46,097 nucleotides of DNA from an uncultured Bacillota bacterium. Lineage in GTDB: Bacteria; Bacillota; Clostridia; Christensenellales; UBA1242. Of this stretch, positions 27,000-35,523 are shown one piece after another (the stretch's first letter is position 1; every line of letters starts with the position of its first letter). The DNA is taken from NCBI GenBank assembly GCA_948465545.1, contig CAOJXO010000009.1, positions 1 to 46,097 of the forward strand, written 5' to 3'. Under the pieces are notes generated by a model. That model made no database searches and was not told the origin of the DNA. It was given only the letters and a program-made list of their open reading frames with translations. A program made the position numbers and the translations under genes.

Positions 27000-27901
27000 T
27001 GGAAAAAGTAATTTTTATTTTAGGTCCAACAGGTGTTGGTAAAAGCAATATGGCGGTGAATCTTGCTCATGTTTTTGGGGGAGAAATTATTTCTGCCGAT
27101 TCAGTGCAGTTGTATAAGGGCTTTGATATTGGCTCTGCAAAAGTGAGTGCTGAAGAGATGGCGGGAGTGCCTCATCACTTAATTGATATTTGTAATCCAA
27201 ATGATTATTTTACAGTAAGCGATTTTGTAGATATGACACGCCAGAAAATTACAGAAGTTACAAGTCGCAATAAGTTGCCTATTATTGTTGGCGGAACAGG
27301 GCTTTATGTTAATTCGCTTCTTGGTGGTTATAATTTTGGTGGGACAGAAAAACATGATGACTTTCGCCTTAAAATCAAACAAGAAATTGAAGAGCAGGGG
27401 CATCTGGCTGTTTGGCAAAAATTGAAAGATTTGAATTCTGTTATTGCGGAGAAGATTGAACCCAACAATACAAACCGCCTTATACGGGGGCTTGAGATTG
27501 CCACTTATGGGCAGGAGCAAACTGAAAATAAGCCGATGTATGATTATAAGTTGTTTGCACTTAATTTAGACCGCACTGTTTTGTATGATAGAATTAATAA
27601 GCGGGTAGATAAAATGATAGACGCTGGGCTTGTGAAAGAGGTTAAGTTGCTTTTTAAAAATGGTGCAAGAAAAGATAGTCAACCTATGAAAGCGATTGGG
27701 TATAAGGAGGTTGTTGATTTTCTTGATGGTAATACAGATGAGAAAACCATGATAGACCTTATTAAACAGCACACACGTAATTATGCAAAACGTCAGTTGA
27801 CTTATTTAAGAGGTCTTGAAAAAAAATACGATTTAAATTTCATCAATGCTGATGAAAACGCCGAACAAAATATAACAAATATGATAAAGGGGTGGTTATG
27901 A
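26999..27901 (+). CDS. miaA: tRNA dimethylallyltransferase MiaA
   Basis: MiaA transfers a dimethylallyl group to A37 of tRNAs that read UNN codons, giving i6A, the substrate of MiaB encoded upstream. Walker A GPTGVGKS is at residues 9-16, followed by the family motifs SADSVQLYKGFDIGSAKV, GVPHHLID and VGGTGLYVNSLL. The 300 aa length is typical. The start must be the TTG at 26999, because the next in-frame ATG (27051) would remove the P-loop. There is no good Shine-Dalgarno, only AGG near 26983 inside a hairpin. It overlaps the next gene by four bases. In many Firmicutes hfq follows miaA; here it does not. Confidence 0.96.
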   Translation: MEKVIFILGPTGVGKSNMAVNLAHVFGGEIISADSVQLYKGFDIGSAKVSAEEMAGVPHHLIDICNPNDYFTVSDFVDMTRQKITEVTSRNKLPIIVGGTGLYVNSLLGGYNFGGTEKHDDFRLKIKQEIEEQGHLAVWQKLKDLNSVIAEKIEPNNTNRLIRGLEIATYGQEQTENKPMYDYKLFALNLDRTVLYDRINKRVDKMIDAGLVKEVKLLFKNGARKDSQPMKAIGYKEVVDFLDGNTDEKTMIDLIKQHTRNYAKRQLTYLRGLEKKYDLNFINADENAEQNITNMIKGWL

Positions 27902-29103
27902 CATTACAAGAAATTGAAAATAAATTACAACCGCAATTTAAGAGAATAGAGGATATAGCGTATCACAATCAAAAGAAGGTGCTAGATGCTTTTATTGATT
28001 GCAAAATATCCTCACAGTGCTTTAATGGGACTACTGGCTATGGTTATGATGATGTTGGAAGAGATACGCTTGGTAGGTTATATGCCAAGATATTTGGTGC
28101 TGAAACAGCGATTGTTTCTCCACTTCTTACTTGTGGTTCTCATGCAATTTCCACTGTGCTGTTTGGTTTGCTTCGTCCTAGTGATGTGATGTTATCAGCC
28201 ACAGGTATACCTTATGACACCTTACATGACACTTTGTTTGGAAAGGATAACGGTTCGCTTGAAGAGTTTGGCATAAAATATGAACAGGTGGATTTGCAAG
28301 GTGATGACATTCAGGTGGATAAAGTTATTGAAAAAATAAAAGCATTAAAGCCTAAGATTGTATATTTCCAGAGGTCTAGGGGATATTCCAGCAGGAAAGC
28401 CTTTTCGGTAGATGTGCTTGAAAAGGTGTTTAAACAAATCAAACCATTTATGCCAAAGGACGGATTTATTGTTGTCGACAACTGCTATGGAGAGTTTGTT
28501 GAAAAAAAAGAGCCTAGTGATGTTGGGGCAGATGTTGTTGTTGGGTCGCTTATCAAAAATCCAGGTGGTGGAATTGCTCCAAATGGTGGATATATTGCAG
28601 GTACGCAAAAGGCAATAGATAAAATTGCAACAAGGTTTACTTCGCCTTCTTTGAAACTTGAAGTAGGCTCTTACGAACAAGGGTATAGACTTTTCTATCA
28701 AGGATTATTCCTTGCACCTCATATTGTGGAGCAGTCACTAAAAGGTGTTTATCTTGTTGGGGAGGTTTTAAAAAGTAAGGGCTTTAAAATTATACCTGAT
28801 AGTAATGAGCCAACCTTTGATATCGTTAAATCGGTGGTGTTTGACACTGAAGAGCAACTTGTTAAATTCGTGCAAACAGTGCAATCGGTGTCGCCTGTTG
28901 ACAGTTATGTGCTTCCTCTTCCTTGGGATATGCCTGGATATGAAGATAAGGTTATCATGGCGGCAGGCACTTTTGTAGGTGGGGCAAGTATAGAACTTTC
29001 TTGCGATAGTCCTATTAAAAATCCTTATATTGCCTATTTCCAAGGTGGGCTTACTTACGAGCATGTAAAAATCTTTGCTGAAAAGATTAATAATTTATAT
29101 TAA
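27898..29103 (+). CDS. PLP-dependent methionine gamma-lyase-like protein (YnbB / aluminium resistance family)
   Basis: A fold-type I pyridoxal phosphate enzyme of the family annotated as aluminium resistance or methionine gamma-lyase family (B. subtilis YnbB). The cofactor Lys lies in SLIKNPGGGIAPNGGYIAG near residue 220, and the conserved FNGTTGYGYDDVGRDTL segment is near the N terminus. The real substrate of this family is not established. The ATG at 27898 is preferred over GTG at 27892 because AAAGGGG sits directly upstream. It overlaps miaA (ATGA), matching the miaA-(hfq)-ynbB order of Firmicutes. At 401 aa it is of normal length. Confidence 0.88.
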   Translation: MTLQEIENKLQPQFKRIEDIAYHNQKKVLDAFIDCKISSQCFNGTTGYGYDDVGRDTLGRLYAKIFGAETAIVSPLLTCGSHAISTVLFGLLRPSDVMLSATGIPYDTLHDTLFGKDNGSLEEFGIKYEQVDLQGDDIQVDKVIEKIKALKPKIVYFQRSRGYSSRKAFSVDVLEKVFKQIKPFMPKDGFIVVDNCYGEFVEKKEPSDVGADVVVGSLIKNPGGGIAPNGGYIAGTQKAIDKIATRFTSPSLKLEVGSYEQGYRLFYQGLFLAPHIVEQSLKGVYLVGEVLKSKGFKIIPDSNEPTFDIVKSVVFDTEEQLVKFVQTVQSVSPVDSYVLPLPWDMPGYEDKVIMAAGTFVGGASIELSCDSPIKNPYIAYFQGGLTYEHVKIFAEKINNLY

Positions 29104-29109
29104 AATTAT

Positions 29110-29138
29110 TTGCTAAAAATTTTTTATCAGTGTATAAT
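29110..29138 (+). promoter_or_regulatory. Promoter of surface gene 2, leaderless geometry
   Basis: TTGCTA (29110-29115), 17 bases, TATAAT (29133-29138), then AAAACC and the ATG at 29145. Only six bases separate the -10 box from the start codon, so transcription should begin at or next to the A of ATG, and no Shine-Dalgarno exists. Confidence 0.8.
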
Positions 29139-29144
29139 AAAACC

Positions 29145-30967
29145 ATGAAAAACCTAAGAAAAATTGTAATTACAGTGGTAATCGCAGTAATCTCTCTCCT
29201 GAGTGGCATAATTTGCCTTAATATATCGGGGGGGGGATTTTTAGTTGTCCTCTAGATAACGGGCAAATCGAGGTTGAAAAACCGCCAGAAAACACAGCAA
29301 ATGCTGTTACATATAGTCATATAAATATAGGCTTCTGTGGTACAAAGGCGACATCTGTTGAAGCACGTTATTCGTTTCATGAGTGGGGAGATAATTATGG
29401 TAATAATACAGCTGGTACTTTTGCACTATGGTATGTAAATGATGAGCATAATGCAGGTAATTATGTAAAGTTAGGCGGTAGATTTACAATTAAATATTCT
29501 CTTGATGGTGTTGCAAAATCAGAAACTTACACATTATCCGCAGGTCAAAAAAAATCTATTACATACGATAGAGACACTAAATTTAATTTGGTTGGAATTA
29601 CTATAGACGACGGGATTTATGCTGGTGTTTATGAACATTATGTTGACAGTGCCACCGAAAGTGATACATATGATATATATTATTATTGGAAGCAAATCTC
29701 CACTTCACAAAGTGGAGTTGTAGTTGATAGTAGCACTTTAAAATATATAGCAGACATAGATATAGTAAGTAAGGCTGTAGGTGTTAACTATTGGCTTGAT
29801 ATAAACGGAATGTTAGATGGAACAGCCTCAGGTGATTTGGCGAATTATGGAACTGTTGATGTGTATATGGATGGCAATAAGGTGGCAACTGGGGTGAATG
29901 ACTTTTATTCAGGGAATGGTTATTACCCATATGGAACAAAATATGAAATCAAGAATATACAGGCAGGCTCAGACAAGAAATATGTTGGGGTGGACACTGG
30001 AAGTTTATCAGGCAACTTAACAGAGGACACAATAGTTGTGCTTTCTTTTAAAACCAAAACGTGGAAAGATTATGCGGCAGGAAGTTTTGCAGGAGGAAGC
30101 GGAACAATAGAAAGCCCTTTTATAATAAAAACGCCAGAGCAACTGGCACTATTATCATATTTAAGCCATAACAATACGCTTAGTGGTTTATATTATAAAC
30201 TAGGTGCAAATATAGATTTATCAGCACATATTTGGGATGGAATTGGTAATGAAGTATATCCATTTGCAAGCAATTTTGATGGTGACTATTATTGTATTAG
30301 TCATGTAAATATGAATTCGAAAATAGGTTCACGTGGTGCAGGGCTGGGTTTGTTTAATTATGTTCACTCTCCAGCAGTAATACAAAATCTCATAATTAGG
30401 TCTGGTACGATAAATGATGCTGCTACTGATAGTAGGGATGTCGGAATGATTGTAGGTGGAAATGATACTGCCTCGATGATTAGGAATTGTATAGTTGAGG
30501 ATGTTACTGTAAAAGGAATTAAGGGCAATGCAAGTGGTGGCGGAATTGTTGGTAGATTTACAGGGGGAACGATAACAAGTTGTTTAGTTAAAAATTCTGC
30601 AATATTATCAGACGGAACAGCAGCGGGAATATGTGGCTGGCGTGGAATTGTTCAAGACTGCTTGGTAATATCAAGTACTATACAATCAGGATGGCAGATA
30701 GATCAAACAAAAATAGGTGTAGGTTGGTGGGAAAATACGGAAATAAAATCTTCTTACGCATATTATACAGGTAAAAGTTCCAATACCTCAAACACATTAG
30801 TAAAGATAATGTATGGAAGTTCTAATGATTGGGGCAACTGGAGTTATAGCCCATTGCTTAATGGAGGTTATCCAGTGCAAAAGACGCTGTTTGCCATTGG
30901 CGGGCTGACTGGTTCACAGAATGTATATAACTATCTTACTAGCACGTTAAAATTTAGTGTTGCTTAG
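29145..30967 (+). CDS. Phase-variable secreted surface protein 2 (out of frame at nine G)
   Basis: The ATG at 29145 starts a signal peptide (MKNLRKIVITVVIAVISLL), but at the G run 29228-29236 its frame leads to a TAG at 29253-29255, giving 36 aa. The body frame is open from the run to 30967. One extra G gives a single 607 aa protein with SGGGIFSCPLDNG at the junction. The body has an N-terminal beta-rich region, a module beginning WLDINGMLDGTASGDL shared with surface gene 3, then a GLUG/beta-helix-like region (SFAGGSGTIESPFIIKT, LGANIDLSAHIW, GGGIVGRFTGG). It ends with the conserved NWSYSPLLNGGYPVQK and GLTGSQNVYNYL block. It sits alone between ynbB and the spoIIM-like gene. Adhesion is inferred from fold type only. 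Confidence 0.78.
29228..29236 (+). repeat. G9 homopolymer tract, surface gene 2
   Basis: Nine G. With eight, a TAG follows after two codons (GAT TTT TAG). With nine, the reading stops after six more codons. With ten or seven, the full gene is read. Confidence 0.9.
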
Positions 30968-30994
30968 AGAACTGCAAAAAGCAGTTCTTTTTTT
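30968..30994 (+). terminator. Rho-independent terminator of surface gene 2
   Basis: AGAACTGC (30968-30975), loop AAAAA, GCAGTTCT (30981-30988), then six T, directly after the stop codon. Confidence 0.9.
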
Positions 30995-31018
30995 GTTAGG
31001 TTGTAAATATGATAAAAT

Positions 31019-31639
31019 ATGGCAAAATCTTACAAAAAGCAATCCTTTATATCAGAGATGAAGTTCTTTTTGGCGGACTGCTTTAGTCAATCTAAAATAA
31101 AAATACTTGTAACCTTATTTATTCTGTTTGTTAGTTTGGTTACGGGAATTATCCTTGCTGTTAAATTTAACAGCAAGGACTCTATGCTTGTTCTAGAAGA
31201 TTATGGCATTGTAAGTTTTGTAGGGAGTGGTATTACAACTTCTTTCTTTTCTAGGCTACTTTCAGTTATTCTTATATTGATAATTTTATTTGGTTGCTCT
31301 TTTAGTGGTTATTGTTTGCCGTTTGCTGTAATTATCTTGGCTTTTCGTACCTATTTGCTTGGATTTAATCTTTGTTTAATGCTTCTTACTTATGGTTTAT
31401 CAGGGATTATTATTGCGGTCTTTATTATTCTACCTTGTCAACTATTAATGCTTCTTGTGTTTTGTGCTTTTTATTTTATTCTTCATAAATGCACTTGTGA
31501 TAGGAGGATATATGGGGGCGGTGGACTTAAAGAAAAACTTAAAATAACTTTAGTTATCTTGCTTTTAATGGTTGTTATATGCCTTTTAGAAACCTTGTTG
31601 CTTCTTATCTTTAATGCTAATGTGATTATTGTTATTTAA
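31019..31639 (+). CDS. SpoIIM-like multi-pass membrane protein
   Basis: A 206 aa membrane protein with about five or six hydrophobic helices and a Cys-containing cytoplasmic loop (HKCTCDRRIYGGGG) near residues 155-170. Layout and length resemble stage II sporulation protein M, which with SpoIID and SpoIIP remodels septal peptidoglycan for engulfment of the forespore. The neighbouring dacF and the nearby M50 protease support a sporulation setting. Sequence similarity is weak by eye, so the call is tentative. No Shine-Dalgarno is visible. TATGAT at 31008-31013 lies five bases before the ATG, suggesting a leaderless start, although no good -35 is seen. Confidence 0.55.
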   Translation: MAKSYKKQSFISEMKFFLADCFSQSKIKILVTLFILFVSLVTGIILAVKFNSKDSMLVLEDYGIVSFVGSGITTSFFSRLLSVILILIILFGCSFSGYCLPFAVIILAFRTYLLGFNLCLMLLTYGLSGIIIAVFIILPCQLLMLLVFCAFYFILHKCTCDRRIYGGGGLKEKLKITLVILLLMVVICLLETLLLLIFNANVIIVI

Positions 31640-31693
31640 TGCATAAAAGTGAATTTTTAGAAAAAACTAACTCTTGAATAAGGAGATTGGTTT

Positions 31694-32851
31694 ATGAAGA
31701 GAGTTTTTATATCTAGTGTTATGTTTTGCATACTTGCCACAATACTTTGTACTAGTATGCAAGTTCCAGCCACAACATATGCTACTGCTGATGTGGATAT
31801 TTCATCTAAGTCAGCCTGTCTTGTGGATTATGCATCAGGTCAGGTGTTATATGAGAAAAACGCCACCGAGCATTTACCAGTGGCAAGTATGGTTAAGATG
31901 ATGACAATTCTTTTAACCTTAGAGGAACTTGACAGTGGTAACCTTACTCTTGATACCATGATTACAACAAGTGAGAATGCATCAGGTATGGGCGGTAGTC
32001 AGGTGTTTATTGATCCATTTGTTGAATATAGGGCAGAAGATATGCTTAAAAGCGTGATTATGGCGTCAGCAAATGATGCTTCGGTGGCACTTGCAGAGCA
32101 TATTAGTGGAAGCGAAAAAGCGTTTGTTGCTAAGATGAATAAACGTGCAAGTGAACTTGGTATGAATGATACAAACTATTCAAATTGTACTGGGCTTCCA
32201 GCACCAGAGCAATACTCATGTGCGAAAGATAGTGCAACCGTATTAAAAGCGGTGACAGGACATGAAACCTATCACAAGTATAGCACTATTTGGATGGACG
32301 AGTTGACTCATCCGTCTGGAAGAAAAACCGAACTTGTTAACACAAATCGTCTAATTAGATATTATGATGGTTGTGATGGTGGTAAGACTGGCTCTACCAA
32401 CGAAGCAGGCTGTTGTTTATCTGCTTCTGCAAAGCGTAACAATATGAGATTGATTTCTGTTATTGTTGGTGCTCCAAACAGCCAAACAAGATTTAATGAG
32501 TGTTCTAGCCTTTTCAATTATGGTTTTGCTAACTTTGAAAATAGAGATATAGTAGACACAGAGAACGCTATTAAAAATCTTCCTGTAAGCAAAGGTAAAC
32601 AAGAAAATGTAGATATATATGCAAAAGAATCTTTTAGTGCGGTAATTAAGAAAGGGGAAGAAGCAAACTACGAAACTACATTTGTTCTTCCAGAGGCAGT
32701 TAAAGCACCTTTGAAAGCAAATGACTCAGTAGGTAAGGTGATTATCTCAAGAGATGGCAATGTTGTCAAAGAGATAGAACTTATAGTTAAAGTAGACCTT
32801 GAAAAACTTTCATATAAAGACTGCATTGACAGAATTATCTCTAAATGGTAA
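31694..32851 (+). CDS. dacF: D-alanyl-D-alanine carboxypeptidase (DacF/PBP5 type)
   Basis: A low-molecular-weight penicillin-binding protein that removes the terminal D-Ala from peptidoglycan stem peptides. A signal peptide covers about residues 1-31. The S11 motifs are all visible: SMVK (Ser65, Lys68), SAN near residue 136 and KTGS near 232. The C-terminal beta domain follows, but without a clear amphipathic membrane anchor at the very end. AAGGAG at 31679-31684 supports the start. The gene lies 54 bases after the SpoIIM-like gene and ends at a UUCG-loop terminator. A sporulation-specific DacF role is inferred from context; a vegetative DacA role is equally possible. Confidence 0.9.
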   Translation: MKRVFISSVMFCILATILCTSMQVPATTYATADVDISSKSACLVDYASGQVLYEKNATEHLPVASMVKMMTILLTLEELDSGNLTLDTMITTSENASGMGGSQVFIDPFVEYRAEDMLKSVIMASANDASVALAEHISGSEKAFVAKMNKRASELGMNDTNYSNCTGLPAPEQYSCAKDSATVLKAVTGHETYHKYSTIWMDELTHPSGRKTELVNTNRLIRYYDGCDGGKTGSTNEAGCCLSASAKRNNMRLISVIVGAPNSQTRFNECSSLFNYGFANFENRDIVDTENAIKNLPVSKGKQENVDIYAKESFSAVIKKGEEANYETTFVLPEAVKAPLKANDSVGKVIISRDGNVVKEIELIVKVDLEKLSYKDCIDRIISKW

Positions 32852-32854
32852 AAC

Positions 32855-32883
32855 AAAATCGCAACTTCGGTTGCGATTTTTTT
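32855..32883 (+). terminator. Rho-independent terminator with UUCG loop
   Basis: AAAATCGCAAC, tetraloop TTCG, GTTGCGATTTT and three more T. An extra-stable hairpin just after dacF. Confidence 0.93.
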
Positions 32884-32898
32884 ATCAGTTGAATTTAG

Positions 32899-32927
32899 TT
32901 GCTTTTTATCTTTTTATTTGGTACAAT
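32899..32927 (+). promoter_or_regulatory. Promoter of scpA-scpB
   Basis: TTGCTT (32899-32904), 17 bases, TACAAT (32922-32927). The ribosome binding site AAGGAG at 32941-32946 and the ATG at 32956 follow. Confidence 0.75.
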
Positions 32928-32955
32928 AAAAAGGCATATAAAGGAGCAAAATAGC

Positions 32956-33720
32956 ATGAGTGCTGAAGAAAATGTCATTGCAAGCGAACAACTTAGTTTC
33001 ATTGATGACAAATATCGTTTTAAACTAGACAACTTCGAGGGGCCTCTCGATCTTCTTTTGCACCTTATAAAAGATGCTAAACTTGATATTATGTCGGTTA
33101 AACTTGCTGACATTACCGAGCAGTATCTTCAGTATATGCAAGATATTGACAATATTGACATGGATAGGGCAAGCGAGTTTATTACAGTGGCAGCAACGCT
33201 TCTTGAAATAAAATCAAAACATCTTCTTCCTGTTGAGGTGGAAGAAGACCCTGAAGAAGAGGACAGTGAAACACTTCTGCTTCGTAGACTTAAAGAATAC
33301 GAATTGTTTAAGTCTACAGGTCAACGCCTTCGTGAAATTGAAGATATAAACAAGTTATATCGTGCACCAGGTAAGGAAACTGAAAAAGTTAAAGTGGTTA
33401 TCAAAGATATGGTGCTTGATAAACTTCTTGACGCTTTTGCAAGTTTGTTATCTCGTCAAGAGGCAAGAGGGAAAGAAAAGGAAGAGCCTAAGAAGATTGC
33501 AAAAGACAGATTCACTGTGGCTGAAAAAATTGTTTCAATTCGTGAATATGCAAAGGATCATAAGCGTTTTCCTTTTGAGGAGTTATTCGCAGTAGATATG
33601 ACAAAAAGTGAAATGATTAATGTGTTCCTTGCACTCCTTGAACTTTTGAAACTTCAAACAATCAGGGCAGAGCAGACTGGCATATTCGGTCAAATTAATA
33701 TTATTTCAGAGGTGGCATAA
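32956..33720 (+). CDS. scpA: Segregation and condensation protein A
   Basis: ScpA is the kleisin that bridges the SMC dimer and, with ScpB, forms the bacterial condensin for chromosome segregation. The signature FKLDNFEGPLDLLLHLI begins near residue 21. A helical N domain, an acidic linker (VEEDPEEEDSETLLLRRL) and a C-terminal winged helix (MTKSEMINVFLALLELLKL) follow. The ATG at 32956 with AAGGAG nine bases upstream is preferred over a longer in-frame start at 32899, which would lie inside the promoter. Length 254 aa is typical. scpB follows after one base. Confidence 0.95.
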   Translation: MSAEENVIASEQLSFIDDKYRFKLDNFEGPLDLLLHLIKDAKLDIMSVKLADITEQYLQYMQDIDNIDMDRASEFITVAATLLEIKSKHLLPVEVEEDPEEEDSETLLLRRLKEYELFKSTGQRLREIEDINKLYRAPGKETEKVKVVIKDMVLDKLLDAFASLLSRQEARGKEKEEPKKIAKDRFTVAEKIVSIREYAKDHKRFPFEELFAVDMTKSEMINVFLALLELLKLQTIRAEQTGIFGQINIISEVA

Positions 33721-33721
33721 G

Positions 33722-34393
33722 ATGAGCAGTATAGATACTACTATGAATTTAAAAGAAGTTGTCCTTTCAGTGCTTTTTGTTGCTGGTGACGGCATTGAAA
33801 AAGAATTTCTTGCTGAAAAGTTGGAAGTAAGTGTGAAAGAAATAAATAAGGCTGTTGACGAACTTAAAGAAATTTATTCTAATGATAACGGGATTCATGT
33901 GATTACATATAAAAACAAGGTGCAACTTGCATCAAACCCAAACTATGCAAACTATATTTCTGATGTGCTTAATCCTATTCGTGAGAAATCACTTACACGT
34001 GCGGCACTTGAAACTCTTGCAATTATTGCATATAAACAACCAGTCACTAAACTGGAAATTGAGGATATTAGAAGGGTTAACTCTGACTATGCCGTACAGG
34101 TGCTTGTCGACCAAGATATGATTGAGGTAGTAGGGCGTAAGGATGCTGTTGGTAAGCCACTTATGTTTGGGACTACAGAAAACTTCTTAAAGAGATTTAA
34201 TATTGAAAATCTTTCTGACCTTCCTGATTATGAGGAACTTATGGAAAGAATCAACCTTATTCATGCGGAGGAGGGGGAAACTGAGTCAGATTCACTTTTC
34301 CGTAATGTTGATGATCTTGAATTTAATGAGGAACTTCCTGATTTCTTAAAAGGCGAAACTGTAGAAAAGGTAGATGTTGATACAATAGCATGA
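33722..34393 (+). CDS. scpB: Segregation and condensation protein B
   Basis: ScpB is a dimer of tandem winged-helix domains that binds ScpA in the SMC condensin complex. The hallmark LETLAIIAYKQPVTKLEIEDIRRV lies at about residues 99-121, and the segment DMIEVVGRKDAVGKPLMFGTT after it is also typical. Length 223 aa is slightly above usual because of an acidic C-terminal tail. It begins one base after scpA, with AGAGGTGG in the end of scpA as ribosome binding site. Confidence 0.95.
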   Translation: MSSIDTTMNLKEVVLSVLFVAGDGIEKEFLAEKLEVSVKEINKAVDELKEIYSNDNGIHVITYKNKVQLASNPNYANYISDVLNPIREKSLTRAALETLAIIAYKQPVTKLEIEDIRRVNSDYAVQVLVDQDMIEVVGRKDAVGKPLMFGTTENFLKRFNIENLSDLPDYEELMERINLIHAEEGETESDSLFRNVDDLEFNEELPDFLKGETVEKVDVDTIA

Positions 34394-34418
34394 GAGGGGG
34401 CTTTATGCCTCCTTTTTA
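34393..34418 (+). terminator. Probable terminator after scpB
   Basis: AGGGGGC, loop TTTAT, GCCTCCT with a G-U pair, and TTTTT. It is a short stem but well placed after the scpB stop. Confidence 0.6.
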
Positions 34419-34466
34419 TTAATTTGCTTTCGGTATTTATCTTTTTTATTTCGCATATATTACATC

Positions 34467-34646
34467 ATGCAAGAAGAGAATAAGAAACAAAATAATGATT
34501 TGGGCGTACAAAAAAGTTATGGCGAAAACTATCAGCCTGTTAAAATAAAAGTAAGATTTAAACATGGTTATTTAGTTAAAATTCTGTTTGGGTTTTTAAC
34601 ATTGGCTTGTGTTATATTAGGGGTGCTTACCATATGCGGGTTTTAA
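34467..34646 (+). CDS. Small single-pass membrane protein, 59 aa
   Basis: A 59-residue ORF with a hydrophilic N terminus (MQEENKKQNNDLGVQKSY), a basic stretch (KIKVRFKHG) and one C-terminal hydrophobic helix ending at CGF. It overlaps the M50 protease gene by 13 bases, which suggests translational coupling. No Shine-Dalgarno is visible. TATATT at 34456-34461 lies five bases before the ATG, so a leaderless start is possible. I do not recognise a family. A regulatory or partner role for the protease is a guess from position only. Coding status is likely but unproven. Confidence 0.5.
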   Translation: MQEENKKQNNDLGVQKSYGENYQPVKIKVRFKHGYLVKILFGFLTLACVILGVLTICGF

Positions 34647-35470
34647 AAAAAATCCCTATCCACCCAAGTTTCTTGCTTCTTTTTTTATGGTTTATTATAA
34701 CTACAAATATAAATGGTTTCTTTATATTTGTTGGGGTTGTTCTGACTCATGAACTAGGGCATTATTTTGTTGCCAAACGCTTGGGATATAAACTTGATTC
34801 TTTCTTTTTAGCACCATATGGTGTTAGTTTAAATTATAAGGATAAAACCTTTGATAGTAGGGATGAAATAAAAATTGCATTTGCAGGGCCAGTCGTCAAT
34901 TTGGTGCTTGCCATTATCGCTGTTAGCCTGTGGTGGATTTTTCCAGAAACATATATCCTTACAGAGGAGTTTGTAAACCAGTCAATTATGCTGGCACTAT
35001 TCAATTTGATTCCAGCCTATCCTATGGATGGTGGTCGAATATTTATTGGTTTGATGAATAATAAACTATCAAGAAAGAAATCTGTTAAATTAACAATGAT
35101 TTTTAATATTATGTTTTCTATAATATTTTTTGTGTTATTTGCAGGTTCATGTTTTATTGATTTTAATCCCACTTTCGCCCTTGCTGGGTGCTTTATGTTG
35201 TTAGGAGTGGTGCAGAGTAAATTTGAATCCAAGTATGAAAAACTGAACCTATTTAAAAAGAAAGTAAAAAACTTTTCTCGTATTAATACTTTGGCTGTTA
35301 AGTCAACTTCCACTTTAGGTGAAGTCTTAAAGCGTATAGAACTTAATAAACATACAGTGTTTTACATTATAGGTGAAAATAAGACTAAATTTATTGATGA
35401 AAAGACAATTATCAGTTGGTCAATGATTTATCCATATAATACTCAGATTGATAGGATTGTTAAATTATAA
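34634..35470 (+). CDS. M50 site-2 metalloprotease, SpoIVFB-like
   Basis: An intramembrane zinc protease. The HExxH motif is HELGH at residues 39-43 in the second membrane helix, and the third ligand Asp is in NLIPAYPMDGGR near residue 132. About five or six membrane helices are followed by a C-terminal soluble domain of about 70 residues that resembles the CBS-like region of SpoIVFB. SpoIVFB cleaves pro-SigmaK in the mother cell, but related proteins have other roles. The ATG at 34634 is preferred over TTG at 34607 because AGGGG lies at 34618-34622 and the protein then begins with the usual basic stretch before the first helix. Length is 278 aa. Confidence 0.85.
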   Translation: MRVLKKIPIHPSFLLLFLWFIITTNINGFFIFVGVVLTHELGHYFVAKRLGYKLDSFFLAPYGVSLNYKDKTFDSRDEIKIAFAGPVVNLVLAIIAVSLWWIFPETYILTEEFVNQSIMLALFNLIPAYPMDGGRIFIGLMNNKLSRKKSVKLTMIFNIMFSIIFFVLFAGSCFIDFNPTFALAGCFMLLGVVQSKFESKYEKLNLFKKKVKNFSRINTLAVKSTSTLGEVLKRIELNKHTVFYIIGENKTKFIDEKTIISWSMIYPYNTQIDRIVKL

Positions 35471-35488
35471 AAATATATTTAAATTTGT

Positions 35489-35517
35489 TTGCTAAAATTA
35501 TTAAAATAATATATAAT
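35489..35517 (+). promoter_or_regulatory. Promoter of surface gene 3, leaderless geometry
   Basis: TTGCTA (35489-35494), 17 bases, TATAAT (35512-35517), then AAAACT and the ATG at 35524. The arrangement is the same as at surface gene 2, with six bases between the -10 box and the start codon and no Shine-Dalgarno. Confidence 0.8.
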
Positions 35518-35523
35518 AAAACT

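Noticed and set aside
29588..30967. A TTG at 29588 as the start of surface gene 2, and similarly 35790 for gene 3
   Set aside because: These are alternative codons inside an open frame that continues upstream to the G run; neither has a ribosome binding site.
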